This document shows positions 1 through 7,415 of a DNA stretch of 64,000 nucleotides, in pieces. The stretch comes from an uncultured Bacteroides sp. (GTDB lineage: Bacteria > Bacteroidota > Bacteroidia > Bacteroidales > Bacteroidaceae): contig CAAFUN010000093.1 in NCBI GenBank assembly GCA_900766195.1, forward strand, positions 79,608 to 143,607, in the 5' to 3' direction. The position numbers and the translations under genes were made by a program. Within the stretch, counting starts at the first letter, position 1. The number at the start of each line of letters is the position of its first letter. The notes beneath the pieces were generated by a model. The model was given only the letters and a program-made list of their open reading frames with translations, had not been told where the DNA came from and did not search any database.

Positions 1-2024
1 AAGAGACACAGAGAAACTGGATTGGTCGCAGTGAAGGTACCGAGGTAGCCTTCAAAGTGAAAGATAGCGACATTGAATTTACCATATTTACCACGCGTGC
101 CGACACCATGTTTGGCGTAACATTCATGGTACTGGCTCCCGAAAGCGAATTGGTATCGCAACTGACCTCCAAAGAACAGAAAGCCGAAGTGGAAGCTTAC
201 CTGGAGCGTACCAAGAAACGCACTGAACGCGAACGTATTGCCGACCGTGGTGTTAGCGGAGTATTCTCGGGAAGCTATGCTGTCAATCCGTTTACCGGTG
301 AAGCCGTTCCTGTGTGGATCAGTGACTATGTTTTGGCAGGATACGGTACAGGGGCCATTATGGCAGTACCTGCTCACGATAGCCGCGACTATGCTTTTGC
401 CAAACATTTCAGATTGGAAATACGTCCGTTGGTAGAAGGTTGTGACGTTAGCGAGGAGAGCTTTGATGCCAAAGAAGGCGTTGTATGCAATTCGCCCCGT
501 GAAGGTGTAAAGCCTTATTGTGGTTTGTCATTGAACGGGCTTACCATCAAAGAAGCTATTGCCGCCACCAAGAAATATGTGCAAGAGAACAAACTGGGTC
601 GCATAAAAGTAAACTTCCGTCTGCGGGATGCCATATTCTCCCGTCAGCGTTATTGGGGTGAACCTTTCCCTGTGTATTACAAGGACAACATGCCCTACAT
701 GATTGATGAAAACAGTCTGCCATTGGAACTGCCTGAGGTGGCCAAATTCCTCCCTACGGAAACGGGAGAGCCTCCATTGGGTCATGCCACCAAGTGGGCT
801 TGGGATACTGTAAATAAATGTGTGGTAGAAAACTATAAGATAGACCAACAGACGGTTTTTCCTTTGGAACTGAACACTATGCCGGGTTTTGCCGGTTCCA
901 GTGCCTACTACTTGCGCTATATGGATCCACGCAACAATTCCGCATTGGTAGATCCCAAAATTGATCGCTACTGGAAGAATGTAGACCTTTATGTAGGTGG
1001 CACAGAGCATGCCACGGGTCATCTTATCTATTCTCGTTTCTGGAACAAATTCCTTCATGACCTTGGCGTGTCTGTTGCAGAGGAACCTTTCCAAAAGCTG
1101 GTGAATCAAGGAATGATTCAAGGCCGGAGCAACTTTGTTTATCGCATAAAAGATACCAACACGTTTGTTTCGCTCAACCTGAAAGAAAAGTACGACACTA
1201 CCCCACTCCATGTGGATGTAAATATTGTATCGAATGACTTCCTCGACCTTGAAGCATTCAAGGCATGGCGTCCCGAATACAACACCGCCGAGTTCATTCT
1301 CGAAGACGGTAAGTACCTATGTGGATGGGCAGTAGAGAAGATGAGTAAATCCATGTTCAATGTGGTCAATCCGGATATGATTGTCGAGAAATACGGTGCA
1401 GATACGTTGCGTATGTACGAAATGTTCCTAGGACCCGTGGAACAGTCCAAGCCTTGGGACACCAACGGTATTGATGGTGTACACCGCTTCATCAAGAAAT
1501 TCTGGTCACTGTTTTATGACCGTAGCGGCAATTATCAAGTGACAGATGAATCTGCCACTGCAGACGAGCTTAAAGCTTTGCACAAGCTCATTAAAAAGGT
1601 AACCGGAGACATTGAGCAATTCTCTTACAACACCTCCATCAGTGCCTTTATGATTTGCGTGAACGAATTGTTCACCTTAAAATGCAGTAAGAAGGCTATT
1701 CTGAATGAATTTATTGTGGTACTGGCTCCATTTGCTCCGCACGTTTGCGAAGAACTTTGGGAGACTCTAGGCAACACCGGATCTGTGTGTAATGCACATT
1801 GGCCGGCCTATAACGAAGAGTACTTAGTGGAAAATACGGTGAATTATACCATCTCGTTCAACGGAAAGGCACGCTTTAACATGGAGTTTCCTGCCGAAGC
1901 ATCTTCACAGTCCATTCAAGACACGGTGTTGAATGACGAACGTTCTTCCAAATGGACAGAAGGAAAATCAGTCGTTAAAGTCATTGTAGTACCAAAGAAG
2001 ATCGTCAATATTGTAATTAAATAA
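1..2024 (+). CDS. leuS: Leucyl-tRNA synthetase, 5' end outside window
   Basis: Class I aminoacyl-tRNA synthetase that attaches leucine to tRNA-Leu in the cytoplasm. The frame is already open at base 3, so the gene starts upstream; about 674 residues are visible of roughly 940 expected for a Bacteroides-type LeuRS. The missing part holds the HIGH signature. The visible part starts within the editing (CP1) domain, including the threonine-rich stretch TIFTTRADTMFG, continues through the class I core, and contains the KMSKS loop as EKMSKSMFN near base 1340. The anticodon-binding domain follows and the protein ends in lysine- and valine-rich residues. A YitT-type gene starts 5 bp after the stop, so the two are probably co-transcribed. 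Identity is secure; only the true start cannot be given. Confidence 0.97.
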   Translation, partial: ETQRNWIGRSEGTEVAFKVKDSDIEFTIFTTRADTMFGVTFMVLAPESELVSQLTSKEQKAEVEAYLERTKKRTERERIADRGVSGVFSGSYAVNPFTGEAVPVWISDYVLAGYGTGAIMAVPAHDSRDYAFAKHFRLEIRPLVEGCDVSEESFDAKEGVVCNSPREGVKPYCGLSLNGLTIKEAIAATKKYVQENKLGRIKVNFRLRDAIFSRQRYWGEPFPVYYKDNMPYMIDENSLPLELPEVAKFLPTETGEPPLGHATKWAWDTVNKCVVENYKIDQQTVFPLELNTMPGFAGSSAYYLRYMDPRNNSALVDPKIDRYWKNVDLYVGGTEHATGHLIYSRFWNKFLHDLGVSVAEEPFQKLVNQGMIQGRSNFVYRIKDTNTFVSLNLKEKYDTTPLHVDVNIVSNDFLDLEAFKAWRPEYNTAEFILEDGKYLCGWAVEKMSKSMFNVVNPDMIVEKYGADTLRMYEMFLGPVEQSKPWDTNGIDGVHRFIKKFWSLFYDRSGNYQVTDESATADELKALHKLIKKVTGDIEQFSYNTSISAFMICVNELFTLKCSKKAILNEFIVVLAPFAPHVCEELWETLGNTGSVCNAHWPAYNEEYLVENTVNYTISFNGKARFNMEFPAEASSQSIQDTVLNDERSSKWTEGKSVVKVIVVPKKIVNIVIK

Positions 2025-2029
2025 CAGAT

Positions 2030-2932
2030 ATGACAATAAACAAACCCGCTAAAGCTGAAGTGATGAGAGAGTTAAGAGACTACATCTTCATCACTTTTGG
2101 TCTTGTCAGTTATGCATTTGGATGGGCGGCTTTTCTCATCCCTTATCAGATAACGACAGGAGGAACTACAGGTATCGGTGCAATTATTTACTATGCCACC
2201 GGTTTCCCCATTCAATGGTCATACTTCATTATCAATGCGGTACTGATGACCTTTGCCATTAAGATATTGGGTCCCAAATTCAGCATTAAGACCACTTTTG
2301 CTATCTTTGGGCTAACTTTCTTTCTATGGTTCTTCCAGTTACTAGTAAACGGATCGGACGGAGTGCCTCCACAGATATTGGGACCCGGGCAGGAGTTCAT
2401 GGCTTGTTTGATAGGCTCTGTCATGTGCGGTATAGGCTTGGGTGTGGTTTTCTCCTGCAATGGGAGTACTGGAGGAACCGATATTATTGCTGCCATCATT
2501 CACAAGTATCATGATGTCACCTTAGGGCGGATGGTCATGCTGTGTGATGTCATCATCATCAGCTCCTGTTACTTTATATTCAACGACTGGAAAAGAGTGA
2601 TTTTCGGGTTTGTAGCCTTGTTTGTCATTGGCTTTGTACTGGATTATATCGTGAATGGTTCGCGCCAGTCCGTGCAATTCTTTATCTTTTCAAAGGATTA
2701 CGAAAAGATAGCCGACCGTATCATCAAAGAAACTCATCGCGGCGTGACCGTGGTAGACGGAATAGGCTGGTATAGCAAACATAATGTGAAAGTGCTTATT
2801 GTGTTGGCATATAAGCGTCAGTCCGTCGAAATATTCCGTTTGGTAAAAGACATTGACCCCAATGCTTTCATATCTCAGAGTACTGTAATTGGTGTCTACG
2901 GAGAAGGATTCGATAGACTGAGAGTAAAATAA
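2030..2932 (+). CDS. YitT family membrane protein (DUF2179 C-terminus)
   Basis: Integral inner-membrane protein of 300 residues from the YitT/DUF161 family; the transported substrate or exact role is unknown in the family. About five hydrophobic segments fill the first 210 residues, with glycine- and threonine-rich loops typical of the family (TTGGTTGIGAI, and NGSTGGTDIIA near residue 145). The last 80 or so residues form a soluble DUF2179 domain (GVTVVDGIGWYS, then VLIVLAYKRQ). It lies 5 bp downstream of leuS and 16 bp upstream of rdgB on the same strand, so a three-gene operon is likely. Its presence there does not reveal its function. Confidence 0.9.
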   Translation: MTINKPAKAEVMRELRDYIFITFGLVSYAFGWAAFLIPYQITTGGTTGIGAIIYYATGFPIQWSYFIINAVLMTFAIKILGPKFSIKTTFAIFGLTFFLWFFQLLVNGSDGVPPQILGPGQEFMACLIGSVMCGIGLGVVFSCNGSTGGTDIIAAIIHKYHDVTLGRMVMLCDVIIISSCYFIFNDWKRVIFGFVALFVIGFVLDYIVNGSRQSVQFFIFSKDYEKIADRIIKETHRGVTVVDGIGWYSKHNVKVLIVLAYKRQSVEIFRLVKDIDPNAFISQSTVIGVYGEGFDRLRVK

Positions 2933-2948
2933 CCAACAAACAGATATA

Positions 2949-3527
2949 ATGAAGAAATTTGTTTTTGCTACCAACAACTCCCACAAACTGGAAGAAGTAA
3001 ATGCTATCATTGATGATAAGATAGAACTTCTCAGTTTGAACGACATCAATTGCCATACCGATATCCCCGAAACGGCCGATACACTGGAAGGCAACGCGCT
3101 TATAAAAGCCAAATTTGTTTACGATAATTATCATAAAGACTGCTTTGGAGACGATACCGGCCTCGAAGTGGAGGCACTGAACGGAGAGCCTGGAGTATAT
3201 TCCGCGCGTTATGCCGGTGACGGACACGATTCTGAAGCAAATATCAAGAAGCTACTACACAATCTTGAAGGGGTAACAAACAGAAAAGCCCGGTTTCGTA
3301 CCGTATTTGCATTGATAGCAGACGGCAAAGAGCATTATTTTGAGGGAATCATCAATGGAGAAATCATCAAAATAAGAAAAGGTACGGCAGGTTTCGGTTA
3401 TGACTCTATATTCGTCCCCGAAGGCTATACGCAGACCTTTGCCGAAATGGGTAATGAGGTGAAGAATAAGATCAGCCATCGGGCCATCGCCACACAAAAG
3501 CTCTGTAAATTCTTGCAAAGCATATAA
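2949..3527 (+). CDS. rdgB: RdgB/HAM1 non-canonical purine NTP pyrophosphatase
   Basis: House-cleaning enzyme that hydrolyses ITP, dITP and XTP to monophosphates, keeping deaminated purines out of nucleic acids. At 192 residues it has the normal family length. The N-terminal FATNNSHKLEEV matches the substrate-binding start of the family, the acidic catalytic segment reads GDDTGLEVEALNGEPGVYSARYA, and the phosphate/base-binding segment GFGYDSIFVPEG followed by KNKISHRA is intact. It begins 16 bp after the YitT-type gene and is the last gene of that unit; the spacer behind it holds a 22-bp-phased palindrome array. Confidence 0.97.
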   Translation: MKKFVFATNNSHKLEEVNAIIDDKIELLSLNDINCHTDIPETADTLEGNALIKAKFVYDNYHKDCFGDDTGLEVEALNGEPGVYSARYAGDGHDSEANIKKLLHNLEGVTNRKARFRTVFALIADGKEHYFEGIINGEIIKIRKGTAGFGYDSIFVPEGYTQTFAEMGNEVKNKISHRAIATQKLCKFLQSI

Positions 3528-3608
3528 ACTACCGCAAGGGAAGTTACTTCTATCTTTATCTCTTTTCCTTACAACTGTTAAGATATAAGACAGCAATACT
3601 TTATTCTT

Positions 3609-3664
3609 TCCACCGTGGAGAAAGTTTCGCTCCACCGTGGTAGAAAGAAAAAACACCATGATGG
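3609..3664. repeat. 22-bp-phased palindrome array A
   Basis: The odd palindrome TCCACCGTGGA (3609-3619) recurs as TCCACCGTGGT (3631-3641), separated by an 11-bp spacer, so the period is exactly 22 bp. A degenerate third copy, CACCATGATGG (3654-3664), lies one further step away, slightly out of register. The two good copies, with flanking CTTTC and GAAAG, can also fold into one longer hairpin. There is no run of T directly behind it, so it is not an ordinary terminator. Confidence 0.75.
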
Positions 3665-3833
3665 AACGAATAAATATTAGTATCCATGATATTTAAGCAA
3701 AGGCGCTGAAAGTAATAAATGTAGTATCGTTTCTCGCTATTGAACTAACCGTGATATTTTGTATAATATTCCCCAAAATTTAGACAGGTACATAAAAAAT
3801 CAGCATCAACTGTTAGTCTGATTTATTTTTTAC

Positions 3834-3841
3834 TATTTTTG
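3834..3841 (+). promoter_or_regulatory. Putative -7 element (TATTTTTG) for TPR regulator gene
   Basis: TATTTTTG fits the Bacteroides TAnnTTTG -7 consensus and lies about 90 bp before the chosen start of the TPR/HTH gene. No clear TTTG -33 box is seen at the usual spacing. Confidence 0.45.
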
Positions 3842-3930
3842 TTTGCATAATACCAAAAGGAACAATATAAGTTCTTGAGCAATTGAAATATCACAATAAA
3901 GGGATATTTTGCAAAGTAAACAAACGGATA

Positions 3931-5802
3931 ATGAAAAACAGACACCTGCTGAACATATTATTTCTTGCTATCCCTTTCTTATTTTCCTGCAAACAGCAGA
4001 GAAAGGAAAAGCTGTTACCCGAATTAGTTCGCGCAGAGGCATTGATGTACGAACATCCCGACAGCGCGCTACATATATTGGAGACAATGGATATTCCCGA
4101 CCCATCGGACAAACTCCAGAACGCCACCTGGTGTGTGCTTATGACACAAGCCAGAGACAAAAATTATCTAGAGCGTACTTCAGATTCCTTAATCAATATA
4201 GCCTACGCCTATTTCATGAAACAAGACGACTCGCAACGCAGGGCATTGGTATTGAATTATGAGGGTGCAATCAATGAAAGCGCATTTAATAATGCAGAAA
4301 AAGCCACTCAATTTTATTTAAGAGCCAATGAAGAAATAGCAAAAACGAAAGACTACCAACTGGGATTCTTGATAAATAACTCATTAGGCAATATCTACGC
4401 CCACCGACACATGCCAGAGTACACCATGCAGGCGTTCCAAAAAGCATATCAGTATGCCACGCGTGCAAAAAACAAATCGTATATTGCAAGTTCTTTAAGC
4501 TACATTGCACGGGCATACTCACTTCAGTCATCGTGGGACAAAGCCCTTGAGTATTACCACAAAGCCTATGAATCATTGGCCGGCTCCAAAGACAAGAGAA
4601 CGGTCAGCGGAATACTTTGCGAAATGGCAGACATTTACAATCGAATAGATAAGTATGATACCGCTCTGAGGTATGCAAAACAATCATTATCAATTAAAAA
4701 GACTGTAAAATTAAATTACTACACTTCATCACTGACAATTGGGGATATTTACCGTAATATGGGCAACAGTGATTCCGCTGATTATTATTTTAAACAAGCC
4801 ACGCTATCCGATCAGATTTACACCCGTCGATCGGCTTATCAAGGCTTATGGTATCTGCATCGTGATCTGACAAAAGATTATAAAAAAGCCTTAGATTATA
4901 GCCATAAGTTCTGGCTTGAGACAGACTCCATCCTGCAAATGGACAAAAGTAAAGAACTGATACAGGCAAAAGAGAAGTTTGATCAGCAAAAATTGATTGC
5001 AGAAAAAAAACAACTGAAAATGGAGAAGGAGCGCATCACCAATTATTATTTATTGGGACTTATCTCCCTGCTCTGTATCGTCATCTTGCTTGCATACACT
5101 TATCAGCACAAGCTTATTAAAAAGGAACGCACCATCCGGAAGAATAAAGAACTCATCAATGGTTATACTATTAAAGTCCGCGAAAATGAAGCTATAATAG
5201 ATCGGAATACCGCGCTTATTCAAGAACTATCCTCAAAGATAAAAGAAGATGAAGAGGTAATCGGAGTATTTGAAGAAGAAAGACAAGCCCTAAAATCCCT
5301 CCGGAAGCAGAACGAAAAGTTAGCAGAGGACAATCTCTCATTACAAGAAAAGATAGAAAAGTTTACACCTGTATTAAGCGGAAAAGAACCTTATTCGGAC
5401 ACAAAGCCTGATACTTTAGAGGAATTTATCGTGCTAAAAGATCGTGAGCGATTTTTGTGTCAGCAACTGATAATGAAAACTGAAGTACTCAAAAATTTAA
5501 AGAAGAATCCTAAATTCTTAACCAATGCACAGTTGGAAGAATTATGCAACGCCACCGACGCTATTTTCAATGATTTCAGCAAACGCCTCGGTAAACAATT
5601 TCCTTCTCTTCCAGAAAGCGATCTTCAATTGTGTTGCTTATTAAAACTTGAAATACCCATTTCCGATATTTCTATCCTGTTAGGCATATCAGCAACTTCC
5701 GTATCCCGAAAAAAGCTAAGGCTAAAAGAACGGATCATTAAAGAACAACAACGTCCTTTTGAAGAAAGCCAAACCTTAGATTTATGGATACGGGATTTCT
5801 AA
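3931..5802 (+). CDS. TPR envelope-spanning transcriptional regulator with C-terminal HTH
   Basis: I start this gene at 3931, because the peptide MKNRHLLNILFLAIPFLFSC is a good export signal; an upstream in-frame start at 3883 would bury it. The 623-residue product has an N-terminal signal with a possible lipobox cysteine at residue 20, a tetratricopeptide-repeat region (about 60-330), one transmembrane helix (about 371-391), a coiled coil, and a C-terminal helix-turn-helix (DISILLGISATSVSRKKLRL). In Bacteroides such proteins are thought to sense periplasmic signals through TPRs and regulate a nearby envelope locus. Here the neighbours downstream are a truncated exported-protein gene, an IS element and a TonB-receptor-like barrel, so that barrel is the probable target (inference). 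The segment is AT-rich compared with the leuS operon. Confidence 0.85.
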   Translation: MKNRHLLNILFLAIPFLFSCKQQRKEKLLPELVRAEALMYEHPDSALHILETMDIPDPSDKLQNATWCVLMTQARDKNYLERTSDSLINIAYAYFMKQDDSQRRALVLNYEGAINESAFNNAEKATQFYLRANEEIAKTKDYQLGFLINNSLGNIYAHRHMPEYTMQAFQKAYQYATRAKNKSYIASSLSYIARAYSLQSSWDKALEYYHKAYESLAGSKDKRTVSGILCEMADIYNRIDKYDTALRYAKQSLSIKKTVKLNYYTSSLTIGDIYRNMGNSDSADYYFKQATLSDQIYTRRSAYQGLWYLHRDLTKDYKKALDYSHKFWLETDSILQMDKSKELIQAKEKFDQQKLIAEKKQLKMEKERITNYYLLGLISLLCIVILLAYTYQHKLIKKERTIRKNKELINGYTIKVRENEAIIDRNTALIQELSSKIKEDEEVIGVFEEERQALKSLRKQNEKLAEDNLSLQEKIEKFTPVLSGKEPYSDTKPDTLEEFIVLKDRERFLCQQLIMKTEVLKNLKKNPKFLTNAQLEELCNATDAIFNDFSKRLGKQFPSLPESDLQLCCLLKLEIPISDISILLGISATSVSRKKLRLKERIIKEQQRPFEESQTLDLWIRDF

Positions 5803-5836
5803 AAGAATAAGCTGTCTATATAATCTATAAATGGCG

Positions 5837-5873
5837 AATCATTAACACGCTAATTATTAATGTGTTAATGATT
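5837..5873. repeat. Perfect 12-bp inverted repeat, 13-nt loop
   Basis: AATCATTAACAC (5837-5848) is exactly complementary in reverse to GTGTTAATGATT (5862-5873). It lies 35 bp after the TPR regulator gene and about 90 bp before the next start codon. No run of T follows, so an operator or mRNA structure is as likely as a terminator. Confidence 0.65.
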
Positions 5874-5960
5874 TGTCATTGTCTATATAAAGTACATGCC
5901 CTATTCATCAATTATCCAATAAAAGTCAATAATTTTACAACAAACAAATTCATTAATATC

Positions 5961-6052
5961 ATGAAAAAAAAACATTTAATTCATTTATGGAGCATACGAC
6001 TGTTCTCTGCATTAGTGCTAAGTTGCATTTCAATATCATTAAGTGCAACCAC
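5961..6052 (+). pseudogene. 5' stump of an exported-protein gene truncated by the IS element
   Basis: An ATG at 5961 begins a typical signal peptide (MKKKHLIHLWSIRLF, then a hydrophobic core ending SLSATT). After about 31 codons the sequence enters the left terminal inverted repeat of the IS element and soon meets a stop supplied by the element (near 6089). No sequence resembling the rest of an open gene is found right of the IS element, so the remainder was probably deleted. The product cannot be identified. Confidence 0.7.
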
Positions 6053-7372
6053 CACTAGTGTCCTGAATAAAAATCCGAATGGTTTATAATCAGTTAGTAT
6101 TCAATATTATACAATGAATTGTCAATTTTTCGATAGAAATTCTACACCTTTGGTAGATGTATTCATCTTATTTAGAATCACTATGCCAAATGGAAAGAGT
6201 GTCTTTGCTCAAATCATGGATATTGCGCCTGATTATGAGTTTGGGAAATGTATTGACAAGTATAAAGGGAACTACCGAACCAAGAAGTTCACTTGCCGTG
6301 ACCAGTTCCTGGTAATGAGTTATGCTCAATTCACAGGGAGTTCTAGTCTTCGTGTAGTAGAAGCTACCCTTACCGCATTCTCTTCCAAGTTGTATCATTC
6401 GGGGCTTAAACTCATGCACAAATCTACTCTTTCTGAAATGAATGAAAATAAGAACTGGTTGATCTATAAAGAGTTTGCTCAAGTTCTTATTAAACAAGCA
6501 GCGGTTTTGTATAAGGATGATTACTTCAGACTCGGTCTTAAAGAAATGGTGTATGCTTTTGATAGCAGCACCATCAAACTTTGTCTGAGTTTGTGCCCAT
6601 GGGCGAAATTTCATCACGATAAAGGCGCTTTCAAGATGCACACGCTGATGGATCTTCGTGGGTCTATTCCTGTTTTCGTCTGGCTCACAGAAGGCAAAGT
6701 TAATGACATGAACGGACTTGATATAATTCCGGTAGAACCAGGTGCTTACTATCTGATGGATAAGGGCTATGTGGACTTATATCGTCTTTATAACTGCTTT
6801 CAGAAACGAAATGCTTTCTATGTCACAAGGGCTAAAGACAACATGAGATTCGAAATTGTAGAGAGGCCTGAAGTCGATCAGCAAACCGGTCTGATTAGTG
6901 AACAAACAATTAAACTTTCTGGTCCTATGGTTTCCAAGGACTATCCCGATGCAATGAGGCTCGTAATCTACGAAGACTACGCAGAAAGTAAGTACAACGT
7001 ATATAGATTTCTGACCAATGACTTCGACCTGCCTGCACTTACTATAGCGGAACTTTACAGAGAACGATGGCAGATCGAACTCTTCTTTAAATGGATAAAG
7101 CAGCACTTGAAGATAAAATCTTTCTTTGGAACGACAGAGAATGCTGTGCACACACAGATATGGATAGCCATTTGTGATTATCTGCTGCTTATTATTGCAA
7201 AGAAGGTATATCATATGAAACAAAATCTATACATTATTTCTCAAGCGATAGGGTTAACTCTTTTTGAAATAATACCCCTAACGGATATTTTTAATCAATG
7301 TGACAATTCCAAATTAGAGTTGGATTAGGAAGGACAACTAACCTTGTTCTAACATATTCCGGACACTAGTGT
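6053..7372 (+). mobile_element. IS4-family insertion sequence, 1320 bp
   Basis: The element is bounded by terminal inverted repeats that match at 16 of 17 positions: CACTAGTGTCCTGAATA at 6053-6069, and at 7356-7372 a sequence whose reverse complement is CACTAGTGTCCGGAATA. It carries one intact transposase gene in the same direction. No direct target duplication is visible: the left flank ends GCAACCAC and the right flank starts TAGAGAAA. This suggests a deletion or recombination next to the element after insertion. It separates the TPR/HTH regulator and a gene stump from the barrel gene that follows. Confidence 0.9.
6183..7328 (+). CDS. IS4-family DDE transposase
   Basis: Catalyses cut-and-paste transposition of the surrounding element. 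I choose the ATG at 6183 (MPNGKSVFAQIMD), giving 381 residues, because related Bacteroides IS4 transposases begin at this motif; the upstream in-frame ATG at 6114 adds 23 residues without family similarity. The DDE triad can be traced: the first Asp in VYAFDSSTIK, the second in YLMDKGYVD, and Glu in the IS4 YREK signature YRERWQIELFFKWIKQHLK. The open reading frame is undamaged and both element ends are present, so the copy could be active. Confidence 0.93.
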   Translation: MPNGKSVFAQIMDIAPDYEFGKCIDKYKGNYRTKKFTCRDQFLVMSYAQFTGSSSLRVVEATLTAFSSKLYHSGLKLMHKSTLSEMNENKNWLIYKEFAQVLIKQAAVLYKDDYFRLGLKEMVYAFDSSTIKLCLSLCPWAKFHHDKGAFKMHTLMDLRGSIPVFVWLTEGKVNDMNGLDIIPVEPGAYYLMDKGYVDLYRLYNCFQKRNAFYVTRAKDNMRFEIVERPEVDQQTGLISEQTIKLSGPMVSKDYPDAMRLVIYEDYAESKYNVYRFLTNDFDLPALTIAELYRERWQIELFFKWIKQHLKIKSFFGTTENAVHTQIWIAICDYLLLIIAKKVYHMKQNLYIISQAIGLTLFEIIPLTDIFNQCDNSKLELD

Positions 7373-7415
7373 AGAGAAATATATAATGAATCAACAATAC
7401 TTTAATCATACCCCC

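Larger units (their letters stand above)
3528..3930. other. 403-bp AT-rich spacer with phased repeats, hairpin and promoter
   Basis: No credible coding sequence lies here. It contains the repeat array at 3609-3664, a hairpin with 7-bp arms AAATCAG (3797-3803) and CTGATTT (3818-3824) followed by a T-rich run, and a Bacteroides-type -7 element at 3834-3841. The hairpin overlaps the expected -33 region of that promoter, so it could be a terminator for a short upstream transcript or a control site for the TPR regulator gene. Confidence 0.6.

Noticed and set aside
528..1211. 227-residue ORF antisense to leuS
   Set aside because: Shadow of leuS; no promoter or recognisable domain.
6114..6182. Upstream ATG of the transposase as its start
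   Set aside because: The additional 23 residues do not resemble IS4 transposases, which begin at the GKxVFAQxM motif found at 6183.
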